Shown: piece by piece, positions 13,078 to 26,623 of the stretch
How positions within the stretch are numbered: the stretch's first letter is position 1
Layout: each line of letters starts with the position of its first letter
Source: Rostratula benghalensis
Taxonomy: Eukaryota; Chordata; Aves; Charadriiformes; Rostratulidae
Assembly: GCA_013399305.1 (NCBI GenBank)
Contig: VXAI01000013.1
Coordinates: 996,778-1,060,777, forward strand
DNA: 64,000 nt
Direction of reading: 5' to 3'
Position numbers and translations under genes: made by a program
The notes under the pieces: generated by a model
The model's input: the letters and a program-made list of their open reading frames with translations, nothing else
Told to the model about the DNA's origin: nothing
Databases searched by the model: none

Positions 13078-14223
13078 GATAACAAGACTAAGCTCAAGGA
13101 GAGCAAAGTTTTCCCTGGAGAAGTTTGAAAGTGTTTAATGCTTTATTTTCATGTCAAGAAATTCTAAAATGGGAAAACTGGAGAAGAATGTTTGAAATCT
13201 TATAACTTTTAATGAAAAGACATTAAGATGTACCAAATGTTTGAAACAATCAATAAAGTTAAAATATTGTGGTGAGAAAAACAACTCTAATTTCTTTGAG
13301 TAAGAGCTTTTTGCTGATCACACAGAAATTGTTAGCAGTACAATATTTCTAATGTGCTTTCTAATATCTCTCCTCTGGTTTGAGAAGAATACTTTCATTC
13401 TCTATTTTCCTCATGTCTCTCTATTGATAATACTTGAACTACAATATACTAATGACCGTGATCTTTAAGTTAGAGACTAGAATGCTGGAAGATGTTTTGT
13501 ACAATCTGTTTTAAAATAATGTTACGGATTTGATTAGAAAGAAGTATATTTTAATTACTTTTTAGTCAGATGCTGATTTATAGTCACAATGGTTTTGTAG
13601 CCCATAGAAATCTATCATTGTATTAGAAATGGTGCTGCTAACTGAATTGTGTTATTATTTTTTAAATATCTGTGTCTCAGTTGTTAATAAAAATTTATTG
13701 TTATAACTTCTAACCTGCAAAAATATTTTACATATTTTTTCTAATGAAAAGTGTGTCAATCTAAGAAGTTAATAGTTCCAGTCAACATAGAAACTAAGCT
13801 TCTCATTAATGAATAATCTAATAACCACATCTGTGATGTAAAGAAAAATTTTAGAAGAGAAAAAAAAATATTGTACAGATCAACATATCATTTTCCCCAA
13901 ATCACAAAGTGATTCATCTCAGATATATTACAAATGAATGGAGGTCTGCAAGACAAAGGGTTGAATGCTATAGTTTAAATCTAGCAGCTTTTGTCATTTC
14001 TAAGAAAAAATATATATGGAAATTTGGGAAGAGAAACTCAAACTAAGGCCCTAAAATTAACTCAGAATACACTAGGAAAAGCAATTTACTTTTCTGCAAG
14101 CAATCATACGTGTCTTCCTAATTTTAACACTTTCTACCTGAGCAAGAAAGCATAAAATCTTGCTTCCCTCCCATAAGTGTAAATAATGGCAAGTAGTTCT
14201 TTGGAGAAAAAAAAAAACAAACC

Positions 14224-14274
14224 ACAAACAAACAAACAAACAAACAAAAATATATATATGCATATATATATATG
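14224..14274. repeat. (AAAC)n then (TA)n compound microsatellite
   Basis: Six or so AAAC units (14224-14250) run directly into an alternating TA tract (14251-14274) with one central GC, giving a near-palindrome ATATATATGCATATATAT. Confidence 0.93.
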
Positions 14275-15243
14275 TACATGAAAACAGAATTTTTTTATGC
14301 CCTAAATTCATGGATACTTTGAACACATTTTACTTCAAATTTGTATTATACAGACTGATCTTTTTGTATTTTTCCTAGAAAAAAGTGTAAGGTATTTGAA
14401 ATAGAATCAGGAATGTGCTAACATACCTGCTATGAGTCTTAAAAACTGAGCTATTATTGCAAAGATCAAAGCAGATTAAAATAGGTCAAATATAATTTAA
14501 ATAAAGAAGTATGAAAAGATCAAGAGTAGGAAAAGTTCAGGAACCAAAAAGAAGAGGAGAAATCAAAACAGATACAAATCGAAACTGATGATTAATTAGG
14601 TGTCCGATGTGTAAATACTCATCATTACTTCTGCTAAGTGCATTTTAAGTTCTTCAGGGTGGAATAACAGTCCCTCTGATTTTAGACTATTTCCATTAAT
14701 TTTCTGTTGGCTTCAATTTCATCTGTGTTTGAATATGACTTTTCTGCTGTGGGTTTAATCCCTTGATGTACTAGAAGTAAACGATTTAGAGTAAAAGTAC
14801 TAAATGCAATTTAGTTTGAAGGTGGTGGTAGAAACAGTATCTTATTTTTTTTTTTGTACATCTACGATTTTCTGTTCATAATCTGAGATTTAACCACATG
14901 TTAAGAATTTAAAAATTATATTGAATATCTGCAAAGGAAAGAGGGAGGTACCTGAAATATCTTAAAAGGTGAAACATAGAGACTGATTTCTGAGAAGTGA
15001 AAACAGTTTGCATACAGAATTCTTTTCAAGAGTGGCTAAAACAAAGGTATTGTTAAACTGAATAAGAAAGAAAGGAGAAAAGTGCATGTGGGAAATGCAT
15101 TAACAAATAAAACCTAGAAGACCAAAAACACTCAAGAGGAGGGAACAAAACTTATGAAGTCCTAACCTTGAAGTCAAAACACTAGAAAACAGGATTTATG
15201 GGCGTTGGAAAATGTGTGGAGGTGGAGAGAGTCAAAATATACC

Positions 15244-15347
15244 CGGATGCATTCCTGTGCAGCCTAGGTGATCCTGCTCTGGCAGGGGCTTGGGCTAGAT
15301 GATCTCCAGAGGTCCCTTCCAACCCCTACAATTCTGTGATTCTGTGA
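15244..15347 (+). mobile_element. CR1 LINE 3' end
   Basis: Only the last 100 bases or so of a CR1 copy. CCTGCTCTGGCAGGGGCTTGG is followed by GATGATCTCCAGAGGTCCCT, TCCAACCCCTACA and a clean ATTCTGTGATTCTGTGA tail. The tail is intact, suggesting a younger or well conserved copy. It has no coding capacity. Confidence 0.95.
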
Positions 15348-16975
15348 GACGGAAAGATAATTAATCCTTTCTTCTAAAAGTGGTCGCCTGGGGGTCCTAT
15401 GTGTTGTGTAAGAATGTTCACACTTAAAAAAATCATAATATTATGAATATACGATAGGGGAGTTTTAAGAGCATCCATTTTAAAGTATCGCTTTTAACAT
15501 TTACTAAAATTTGAAACTTTTTTCCGGCCTACCATATTCCCCAGTACTTCACTACAGTCTGTTTAGACAGGAGGTAAACAGTCTTTGACTTCTTTGGATA
15601 ATACAAGAAAGAGAATGCAACTAAGAGGTTTGGACAGATAGTGTTTTAGAAATAATTTATTTTAAATGCTTTGCAGGTTATTTTATCATTATAAAATTAT
15701 TTACAACAGAATTCAATGTTTACCAATGAGTTAAGTATAAGAAGTGAATCAAGAAATTGTGTGAGTAGTTGAACATAGTTCAAGCCACAAACTGATTATG
15801 AACACCTTGATTTAACTATTCAGTCACTGTTGTTCTTAATGGTAACTTAAACCACAATATTATTTCTTTTTCTAACTGAATGTCTCACAGAACCATTCTC
15901 AAGATGTTGCGAAAGTACTTCATTTACTAAGATCATGTAAGGATATTAATAAGCAAAGTAATTTTTGTTTTCAGGCTTGATAGTTCTGATAAGGCACTCG
16001 ATATGTAACTGAGGCTGAGAAAATATACTAATTGTCCCTAGAGACCTGTTTGTCATTGAAAATTCACATAAACCTAAGTGTTTACAAACATCCTTCTTTT
16101 CTGCAGTCAGTCGCATATACAGAATGGCAACAGGCATCTTGAAGTATGGGACAAGCCAAGAGACCAGAGATAACGGATGAGTCTGAACAGCTGAGGTGAC
16201 AGGGTGCATTAGTGTTTGTCAGATGTGACTATGAGTCAGCAGAAAACCTTTTACTACCATATGGACATTTAAAACATCATCACAGTAACTGTAGGTAAGC
16301 CTGAAGGCTCACAACATCAGGACTCTAAATGAATGCCTGAGGCATAAAGAAATTAAGATAGAAAAACTGTTCAAAGTAAATAAATAATATGTGTGGATAA
16401 TCTAACACTAAGAGTTCTGAAGTCTTTAATTTTCTCACATTAATGATATAATAGTATGTATTTTTTCATTTAATATTTATGAAAACATTCAGTTGAAAAA
16501 TACATCTGGAATCCTAGATTTTTCTTTTGGAACCTTACCGACAGGACAATTAATTCAAAAACTCTGCACATAAGCCTAGAATTATGCCAAAAGCCATCAA
16601 TGGAACTACTCTTTTATTATATTTCCTATTATTTAAAAGCATGTATGGTAGTAAATGAAAGAGCAAAAATTACAACTCCATCCCTAAACAATACCATCTG
16701 CTGCCTTCCTGTGGTTCTTTCTGTGTCTAACATTTAGACACAGAAATGTGACCATCAGCAATGAAGCACACAATACGGCCAGTAGTTACACTTGCCTATG
16801 AACAGCTGAGGTAGGGAAGGGATATTTTTAGGTAGGTAGACATGAAATCTCTACTGGGACATGATGATGGATTTTTCTCCTAATCTAATCTTATCATCAA
16901 CTAACAGTTTCATTTGGGACATATGTGTTCTTTACTAGTAAAAATAAGGATGCTACAGTGTCAGAAAATAAAAAA
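15348..16975. other. Unannotated AT-rich DNA
   Basis: No gene, RNA or transposon recognised. The 87-codon minus-strand frame at 15946-16209 has no domain I know. Confidence 0.55.
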
Positions 16976-17022
16976 ATGGTTTGGGTTGGAAGTGACCTTA
17001 AAGATCACCTATATCCAACCCC
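16976..17022 (-). mobile_element. CR1 LINE 3' end, inverted
   Basis: On the minus strand this reads GGTTGGATATAGGTGATCTTT, then AAGGTCACTTCCAACCCAAACCAT, the CR1 3'-terminal block. The terminal 8-mer repeats are lost and an A-run adjoins. It lies back to back with the plus-strand copy that follows, sharing a C-run at 17019-17024. Confidence 0.85.
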
Positions 17023-17207
17023 CCGGAACAGGTTGCCCAGGGATGTGATTGAGTAACCAACCCTGGAGGTATTTAAAAGACATGGTAAAGACATAAAAAG
17101 ATGTGGTGTTCAAGGCCATGGTTTAGAGGTGGCCTTGTCAGTGTTAGGTTAATAGTTGGATTTGATGATCTTAAAAGTCTTTTCCAACATAAATGATTCT
17201 ATGATTC
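17023..17207 (+). mobile_element. CR1 LINE 3' end
   Basis: Plus-strand CR1 tail. GGAACAGGTTGCCCAGGGATG, CCCTGGAGGTATTTAAAAGACA and CATGGTTTAGAGGTGG are followed by GATGATCTTAAAAGTCTTTTCC and the tail ATGATTCTATGATTC. The 'CATGGTTTAG...GTCTTTTCCAAC' type differs from the copies at 5.3 and 15.2 kb and resembles the copy at 47.5 kb, so more than one CR1 lineage is present. No open frame. Confidence 0.93.
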
Positions 17208-20200
17208 AGCTATAGTGTTGTTTGTTTGTTTGGTTGTTTTTTTCTATGAAAAGAATTTTGAATCAGATCTCAATACTTTAGAAAGTAAATTAAACATAAA
17301 ATCTATTGTCTATCCAAAAGAGACTAAAAAGAAGAAAAAATAAAATCAAGTTACATTTAGTTCAGTTCCGTATTCTATTGCATAATGCTAGTAGTTAGAC
17401 TGAGGTTGGACAATTTTTTAATAATTATTTTCATTATATGCAGATTTATATTACATGTTTTGTATCTGTTTTACTCCTTGTGTCTTCTCAGTATAATTAT
17501 TTGTGTTCTCAGTGGCAAATTACTGAATAATAGGAAATGTAGGCTTGAGAAAAATACTAATTCTCATTTAATAATTGTAGTACAGATTGATAGCAGCTTT
17601 CACAAAAAACTACTCAAGTATCTTTGTACATGTTATCCTAGAGAAAATCTGTAATTTTGGAGCCTGAATGGACAAGAGAATGAAATTCAACTTTATAAAT
17701 AAGCTGTCATCATCTGCTAAGGTGTAAATGGGAAAACATTTCTGGAACAGGAAACTTCAAATATGACTCATAATCTTGAAAAAAACCCTCAGCTGTATAG
17801 GTTTTACTATATTTCACAGAGAAATAGGCACAAATGTCATGCAATAGACTCTTACATTCCCCTCCCTTACTGAATTTTAAATCTAACTGTACAGAAATTA
17901 GAATTTATATAAACATAAAAATAACATTTGTATAAACATATTTATATCTCAGTGTGCAAACAATTGCTGAAATAACATAGCTTCCATATTAAAAGATCTA
18001 GTGGACCATTGCAAAATTACAAGTCTTTCACAAAAAGAAACCCCAAACATGCCAAATACATTGAGGTAAATTTGCCAAATAATAGTATTCAGGAAAAGAC
18101 CAGATTCGTTACTGCACTACTGCAACTATTACCTAAAGGCTAATTTAGAAAGTTTCAAATGTTCAGTCTGTTGATGTTGTTACGTGCTACTTATGTCTCT
18201 GCATTGTATGAAGAAAAAACATGTCCTATATATGGTTACTAAGGCACACTTTTTAAGCGTTCATCACACCAATAGTGTAGATTTCTAAATATGATCTAAT
18301 TCCAGCTTTTTGTTTGGTGACTAGAACAAGTTGACACGTCTATAACACAATTAGTCTCTCCTATTTTTAGTGTACATTAGGACAAGACAAATTGCATACT
18401 GTAAGTACTTGCTTTACTCCACTGCCCCTAAAGGAGTCTGTTTAGGTCAGCAGATATCTGTTCTGGGAATACCTGGTGTGAGGTGAGATCAACCAGAGCA
18501 TTACTGATGAGGCAATACAACACTCAGTGCCTAAGTACTTTTCTTGTTCCAGATCTTAGCCTCTAGTTAGCTTACACTGTCAGCACTGTCCAGCAGTTCG
18601 AGTCAAAAAATTCCGTTGCCTAAGGAACCTCTTTGCATCTTTCTTTATACAACTCCATTAATTTGACAGTTCTGGACTTTCTGGTTTGGGTAAAATAAGT
18701 GTTTAAGTAACCAAGAAATGACTGAAAGCTGAAAGGGAGTGATTTCTATCTTCTTTTTCTGTAGCTGCTGAATCACTTGGATCTGTCTTTTCACCAATCT
18801 TTGGCTGCAATTAATAGGAGACAACTAAGCAACTTCGTGCAGCTGAAGGCAGGTTATTGTTTCTAGCTTCAGCTCTTTATTGGAATGTAGTGGTTAAGCA
18901 CTCTGGAAACTGGGTTATAGAAAAATATATTAAAATTGTTGAAAACGGGGACAATAGTAAAGAATGCTGGCTTTTTTACCAGCTTAGATCCTTGCAAGTT
19001 TTAGGAAGGTATGGATAATCATTTGGACGCTGAAGCTTGTTAGTTTATTTCTAGAGCTTTTCACTGAGGTGAGTGTGATAAATATGGGAAATTTGTTTTT
19101 TCCTCCTGACCGGAGCAACTGTTTGAGTTTTAGTTTTGTTTTACAAGCTGACCCATCCACACAATCTGTGGGATACCTCTGGTGAAGTCATGGTTATTGT
19201 AATGACTCAGAAGAAACAGAACCAACACAGAAGGTGTCACAATTAGTGCAGATAGTTTTTATCCCATCTTTTGATCTTTTACAGTATGACCAGTAAGATG
19301 GACAAACAAAGCATGATAGTGTACATTATCAGCTCCTGATCTGGCAAGGTTCTGATGGCTTCTGAGATATTTAAAGCTGCTTGAGTGTACATGCATTATT
19401 TAAATATACACTTTTGCATTTCTATAAATGAGTGTAAGTAATAAGGATTTTTTCATGGATATTGATTCTTCATTAATATTGGAAACTGAAATATCTGAAA
19501 ATAGGAAGCAATGGAGAAAAATTCATGACACGGATGCCATGCCATGTCAATTCTTGTTTGGCTATTTCATCATATGCTCTTCTTAAAGAATGCCACAAAT
19601 AAACTAAATTACTATGATCTGCTAGCCAAACGATAGTAGTTAACCTTGCCAAGTGAGTATCCTAAACTGGTTTGGGGTTTGGATTTTTAGGAGGGGGGGT
19701 TGCATAGCTGTGATCTACAACTCATTCTACAAAACAAAAACTAGAATTCCATTTATGAACAATTCACACATGTTAATGCAGAACATTTTTTTCCCTTGGA
19801 ATTAAAGAATACAGAAATCTTCATCTCTTAAACAGGTGGTGTGCTCTTTGAATGTCTTTGAGGAAGATACACCTTAGTTAAATGAGTATTATTGGGTCTA
19901 GAGTGCACAGTGGGTCCTTTTCTGGCATACAAGTCTATGAAACTATGAATTAATAAAATTAATAATATTTCTAGGCATAAAACAGAGTACATTAAAATTA
20001 AGTCATTAATATAATTAATAATATCATTAATATGCTAATAAAATTTTGAAAGGAGGGAAGGTTACTCTCAGCCTGGAATACTGTTATTTCTTCTTAATTG
20101 CACATCAACTGCATTGACTAAAAGATCAACAAGTATGATTTCTGTGGAGTGAAATATAGTGCAAATCTTATCACTTGTGAGCTTTTTCTCAAGACAGTTG

Positions 20201-22534
20201 CAGGTCCAATTTTACTTTTGAAATATGATCTGTATATACTTCCTCTTTCTAATCAGTAAATGAGTAGTCAGAAAATTCACCCAGAAGTTCTTTATCCAAA
20301 GTAGGAGGGGTGATTTTATAACCTGTATGTTTATAACCTTGGTGTAATATACCTCAGTCCATACTTTCCCAGCACTTCCTACTTGGATGAGATGATTCTT
20401 GTGTGGATCAGACATTGACTTCATCACAGATGCTTCAACATATTTAAAATTCCAGTTCTCACTGGATTTGCAAAAATGTTTGACTTTGAGCAAAAATCTC
20501 TGAGGAATATCACCAAGTTATCATTTTGATACAAGAGAGTAAAATAGCTATAAAAGACATGCAGAAAATCAAGAAACCCTCACACAAATATCTTAGAAAC
20601 AGTAAGACAAAGATGAAAGAGCAGAAAAAGAACCAGAAAAGTAATGAGAAAAGTTGGAGAAAATTAAGTTCCCTATATATGATAGGATATAGGAAGGATG
20701 AAAGAGTTGAAAATAGAGTAAAGAAATGTAAACAATGACAAGATAGAAAACATAAACACAGGAAGAAATGATGCCTGACTTTGATGCTGCTACGGAGTGT
20801 AACATTTATTGCACAGCTATATCATGTTATAGTTTAGTTATATTTTGTAATGATAGGCAACAATGAGGTGGTACCCCATGTGCCAAAGAATAGGATATTA
20901 TTTCAAATGCATAATTATTTGTCAGTCATTATTCACAATAAATGTGATCTATGGTTACTACACTAATCTTATAATAAACATTGGTGATTTGTAGCCAACG
21001 ATAAGTCAGCTAAGATGCAGATTCATTAAAGGTTCATAGACTTCCACTCTTCCACTGTCATTCATGGTTTACAGTCTTTTCTTTCCCTTTTTGTCTCCAA
21101 GATTATTTTTTTCAGGGGCATAAGGAGATTGAGGTTTACTGTTGAAGTATATGAGAAAAAAAAAAATAAAAATTACTCATGGCACAAGAAAACGAGGCCA
21201 TCTGTTAATTTTCAGCAGGGACACAGTGCAAGCATTTTGATTTAGTTCCACCACTGGACTTAAAATCAAAGAACAGAATATTCTCTTGATGCATGCAGTC
21301 ATTTCTTGTAAACATGTTTCTAAGTGTTCCAATTATTACTGTCTGGTTTTCCTTGGCGGCATGTCCTAGGCACTAGTGTATAAACTGCTCTGCATCCCAT
21401 CTGAATTCTGAATTCAGTCTTCACATATGTTGAGGGGCTTATTTTTCCCTGAGGCAGAGAATTCAGATTCTTTTTGAGTCAGATTATATTAATCATTGAA
21501 CCCCAAAATGCCTCGTCTTCTACATTCATTACCCCAACATGGGAGACATTATTAATTGTTTCACAGGTTATTTACAGTTCTCTCAGAGTCAGAATTCTAG
21601 TCAGAATGATTAGAAATGCTGATTTCTAATCAGAAATAGAAATTCTGGATTCAGCATAAAACAAGACGTTTCACTGATAAATACGTATTGATAGAAACAG
21701 AAGAACATATGTAAACAGAATAATAAAGCCTAAGTGTGTGACTTACCACTTAAAGTAAACTTTATAGTAATGGAGAATACACAGTGTTATGACTAAGAAA
21801 ATACAAACAAAGAAGAAAACAAAACCCAAAACCAGACACTGAAAACCAATAAAATTGACAAAGAATTATGGGGAAGTGGTTTGGCCAAACAACTCATGAA
21901 TATTTTTCATTTTTTATTTTTAAAGAGTCACCAGCTGTCTCTGGAAAATCTAGCCAAAATTCATTAGTTTAACAAAATGTATTTATAAGTAATATTTTCA
22001 TAATATTTTATTTGCAGATGATCGTTTGAAAGACAGATTTAATACTCCTGCTACAAACTCTCCATGAAACCTAGATATATTCCGCTCACAACCTTCTGTC
22101 ACATGAATAACAGGATTTTTTTTACAGTTCCAGAAAGTATTCAACTTTTGTGTAATGTGTAACATTACAAGATTAGTTTCACATAGCAGAAGATCCATTT
22201 TCCTAAACTAGTCAGTACTACGCACTAATACTTCCTTTGTTCCTAGTGCCCAATCTCTACTTTGCATGTATATGTGCAAAGAGAATGCCAAAAAGCCTTA
22301 AAATAGACATCAAGGGAATGGAGTTGCTGAGCCTGGATGGGAAAATAATGTTTTAATATATACTGCTATTGCGGGAGAAATGAACTGCTGATCTGATGCA
22401 CCTTGGTATGTGGCTAGCCACCACAAAGGGGAAAGGTAATGACAGAAGTGGCACTTGCTAATACAAATGCATTTGGAAATGCATAGATATGGATTAACTG
22501 AAATATTCATTAAACTTAAGTTTTAGATTGTGGG
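17208..22534. other. Unannotated AT-rich DNA, about 5.3 kb
   Basis: No exon, RNA gene or transposon recognised. An imperfect hairpin lies at 21590-21647. ATTAAT-rich sequence lies at 19950-20045. Short frames such as 17385-17654, 20212-20493 and 20526-20738 have no recognisable domain. Confidence 0.55.
21590..21647. repeat. Imperfect inverted repeat
   Basis: Inner perfect stem of 11 bases per arm around a GCTG loop (arms 21607-21617 and 21622-21632), with an outer pairing of CAGAATTCT (21590-21598) to AGAAATTCTG (21638-21647) that has one extra base. Function unknown. Confidence 0.75.
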
Positions 22535-23010
22535 AATGGTTATTTCTGATTGGTTTTGAGGAGCTGATTCCCCAAAGTATCATTCTCAGCATGAGAATGT
22601 GATAACCAAGGACGCAGCAATCAGTTACCTACAGACTGAGAAACAAACCCAGCAAAAGTAAGTCTGCAAAACTGAGGAAGTAAAGAACAGAATAACACAA
22701 CTACTTTTCTGAAGGGATAAAAGGCAACTCAAAAGACTATTTTAGCTACATGGAGAACCAGCACTTGAATTATCAGTGATTGAGAGTGAACTGCTGTGGA
22801 GATAAGCACCTTCTCTGAGTCACCTCGGCACTCCAGCAGGATGCTGCTGGCTCCCCTGTGAACCCTAAGGACCAAGATAGGGGTCTTGTTACCTTAAGTG
22901 TGTTGGGAGAACTCTGGGGTTTGTGACTGACTGTGCGCACCGTACTCATAACACTGTTCAGCTAATATTTTTATGAATGAATGATCTTGAGTTTGTAGCA
23001 GTTATCCTCT
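22535..23010 (+). mobile_element. Probable old retroviral LTR-type sequence
   Basis: This stretch is less AT-rich than its surroundings and has promoter-like order on the plus strand. GGGATAAAAGGCAACTC (TATA-like, about 22714-22730) is followed about 60-100 bases later by a GC-richer block with CACCTCGGCACTCCAGCAGG (about 22823-22842), and then TGTGCGCACCGTACTCATAACA near 22933-22954. This is the look of an avian ERV LTR, and I have a weak recollection of the type. An AATAAA at 23261 lies downstream, but it is far from the TATA-like box. No coding remnant is visible. The alternative is a lone vertebrate promoter-like segment; boundaries are guesses. Confidence 0.42.
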
Positions 23011-23614
23011 ACCATTGACATAAGCTAGTTAGTTATAATATTGCCATGATTATACATTTTGCTGCCATTCTCATAATTATCTTATATCCATGAATTCACA
23101 ATTGCTAGTTATTATTTGTTTTTTTGTCCCATAGTTGAATGTTGTTGAACTGTAGTTGTACTCATTATTGCTATGCTTACATGCTAGAATTCACATAAGC
23201 TTCCAATCAACAAAAGCTATCATACGTACCTCATTACATCATTAATCTTTTTCCTTGCTGAATAAAACCTCTGCATGTTGCTGAAAACTATCCTGCTAAC
23301 AGCTTGCCCATTGAATTCCATTTCCTCCTCTCACAGTTCTTCATTCAGCCTGACTCCCTTGTTGCCTTCTGACCTTCACTTGTGTCTTTCCATTAGTGCT
23401 CAAATGCTTTTTAATAAAAATATTTTTTTCTGGGCTCTACATCTAATCTTGATTTTTTTTCCTTTCCACCATATTAACCCTTTTATTTTGCATAGACTGC
23501 TTCAGGTTTGCAACAATGCTATGGTTTCTTACCAAAACATGCACATTTGTCTAGCCTTTCCAGACACCTCTAATTTCCCACCATTTCTAATCATGGATTC
23601 CTGAAGCACCCTCC

Positions 23615-23662
23615 TGAAGTTATATACTCAAATCCTGCTGAAGTTATATACCCAAATCCTGC
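23615..23662. repeat. 24-base tandem duplication
   Basis: Two head-to-tail copies of TGAAGTTATATACTCAAATC plus CTGC (23615-23638 and 23639-23662), identical except for one T to C change. Confidence 0.95.
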
Positions 23663-26623
23663 TGACATTCTTTTCTTTCACAGACAAGAATCAGTTTACA
23701 CCGTGTTAAATGTTTTCCTTGAAAATGAACATCCTATGCCCCTCCTAATGTCTGTCTAGTCATCTAGCTCCAAAAATACCTTTTATCTTGATTGAATTCA
23801 ACTAGGACTGTTTGCACCCTCCCCTCTTCTATACACTTTGTCTTGCTGCCTGGGCACAGATATAGAGTCATCAACAGGTTGTTCCGGAGGAACAATCTTT
23901 TTGCCATTGCTTATAACTCTTGGACATAGAGTTACTATGATGCATGGATATTGCTGAGACCTGGCCAGAACATGCTCAATGCAGATGGAGTTGTTTAGAG
24001 AATGGAGCTGTGAAATTTTGCTTTTCAATTGAATATGTATGAATTGCAAATGTTTTTAAGATCTCTAATTTGGCTAAACTCTATGCTTTTTCACAAACAT
24101 GGCAAAAATCCATGTTTTCTGACAGATTTTATCTCCAAAATTCAAAGAAGAGCTTCAAGAAGCTTCTAGGTCTCTTTAATGTGGATAAAACCCCAGATAC
24201 ATATCTTCAGCCTCTTTCAGAGAAATGCCTAGCCTACTTGGGCTTGATTTTTTAAATATATTTTCTTTTAAACCAGGCATACATAATGTTTAGAAGATGA
24301 GTGTTCAGATGATTACAGTTTAGCTAATTTTAGTTAAGTAACAAGACAGGTAGAAAAAGGGTGCTATTCTTGGAAACATTAGGAAAGCTTGTAGTAAGTA
24401 AAGCTATCACCCCTACTTGCTGTAATTAGTACAGTTTTGCATTACTTTGCCTGTTGTTAAAATAGTTCTGCGTTTTAATAAAATTCCATTTAAATAAATT
24501 GCACAACATCTTCCTTTTCTCTTGTAACATTTTATTTAAAAGTATACAGGTCTTAGTTTGATCTGAATTTCTAAAGGATGTGATGATATTTCCATATAAT
24601 ACAGTTTGGCCATAAGGACTGAAGAAGACAGGACTTTTAATCAGTGTCAGTTTGTAGAGAACTGTTCTATTCTTGGTTAACGCCAAACTGATTGGTCTGC
24701 ATATTACAAACACAATTATTTGCTTTCCCAGCCAGAAGTAGAATCATGTTTTACCAATATGACAACTGAGTTTGAAAGACAGAAATTACTTTGGAATTTT
24801 ATGTCAGTGCCCTGACACCTAATGCTCTTTAAGGGACCCCAAGTTGTTTGTATAAGGATAAGGGTATTAATCCCATTTTGTTGCTGAAAATCCAGTTTGG
24901 GTAAGCTGATTCTCAGTGAAACATTGCTATACTTCTCTCTGGAGAGATAACTAATAATTTCCCTTATAAAGGCTATTTTTTTTTTTTTCTTGGGATGGGG
25001 GTATTTTTCATTGTTTGGGTTTGGGATTTTTTTTACAGAAATTTTGTTACAGAGGATAACTACTATACTACACCCCAGAGACATGTGCATTGAAGTAGTG
25101 AATGACCACTTTATAAAACAAAAAGCTCTATTGAAAGACCAAAAAATGACAGGCAAAGAATATAATGAAAATGGAAGCTGCTTGCATGAAAATGAAATGA
25201 AATGAAAAAAGGGGCCTTACAGATACACTAAACTCTTGTGGTATACATCTACAGATAGACAAGAAGATTTATTCAAACAACAATAGGTCATTTGTGGCAT
25301 GACTTTTTAAGGTATCTTCTTGGTACTCCTCAGCCAGTTTCCAGAAGTCATTTGCAGACATGACTGAACGGATGCTGGCTAATGCTAAAGGTAATTGTTA
25401 ACTCTTCAACTTTCTATGAATGAAGTTGGGGTATTATTTTTAGGAAAAAAACACTTTATGAGAACAAAACAAAATATAATCATCTTTGATTAACATAGTA
25501 ATATCATCTGTGCACATTGATGTTAGTATTACTATTTGCCCATTATTTTTTTATCAGGGTCTAAATTATCACTGAACTTCTAAAACTTACCATGGGGACT
25601 AGTGGGAAAGGAAATCATCAGTATCTGCTTATGTCTACGTATATGTATTTGCGTGAATACATGAATCAAGGAAGCATGCTAAGATAAACGCTCAAATACT
25701 TTTCACATGGAAATTGTCATTCACACAGTTTTATGCATCAAAACTTAGCTCAAATATTACTCACTTGCACCTGACCCAGTTTGGAATGGTTTTACAGTCT
25801 GACAGTTTCAAGTAAATTCAAATGAAGTTGTGTACATTTGGAAGAATATTGCAATTTGCAAAGTTTAAATATTTTTATGCTAAAATGTTTCAAAATTGCT
25901 TGTATTTTAAAATAATTCATGTCTTTTGGAAGCTGATGATTGTTGTGATCTTTGTCTGAATTATTGGCTGATAATTCCATGTGTCTGCTGCCGTGTGCGT
26001 GTTCACTAAAGGAAATCAGTATTTCATCTGTTCAAAGCTATCAAAAATGTAAACTTTAATACTGTTTCTAAGCAATTAGCTGAGAATCTCTTAGTAGATA
26101 ACATCCATAAAATATAATAATTACACAGAGAAGTAACGCCCTGAAAATGAATAATTTCTAAGATTTATTGGTAAGCAGAATCCCAGCTGTTTTATTGTGG
26201 TGGAAATACATTGAATTTTTAGCAACTCCCAACTAAGCATCTGAGCTGTAAATGTAAACAGAACCAAGAGCTGAAAAAGATTTGCAGCAGAATAGATGTA
26301 CTTGCAATTCACGAGCATACTTCACTAGAAGTGGAAACTTGAAAGTACCTTAACTTTGATGAAGGGGAAGGAGTAGAGGAGAATGTTTTTGCTGAGAATT
26401 TAGATACTTTGATCATTTTCTGCATTTTCCCACATATACTCTCTTGATTTTTTGAGTTAGTGAAGGATGCACACTTAATGTGTGCAGAATTTCCATTAAC
26501 TTTCTGACGTACAGTTAATATTTTTAGTGACTATGCGTTTGTCAGAAAATTATGAAAGTGAAGAAATGGCTCCCATGTTACCACACAGAAGGTGTTCTTG
26601 CCCAGTCTTCCCTCTTTGATATT

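Larger units (their letters stand above)
12106..15243. other. Unannotated AT-rich DNA, about 3.1 kb
   Basis: No gene or transposon recognised. It contains a TTGA microsatellite (13058-13077) and an AAAC/TA compound microsatellite (14224-14274). The 84-codon minus-strand frame at 14072-14326 runs through that microsatellite and is not a gene. Confidence 0.55.

Noticed and set aside
18560..18625. Possible B box (GTTCGAGTC) with an upstream TAGC word
   Set aside because: The B box is imperfect and no cloverleaf can be drawn; likely chance.
24716..25156. 146-codon minus-strand open frame, the longest outside CR1
   Set aside because: It contains a poly-Lys run from a T-run, shows no domain or signal I recognise, has AT-driven composition and no splice or promoter context. 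A chance frame is the simpler reading. A conserved protein match in other birds would change this.
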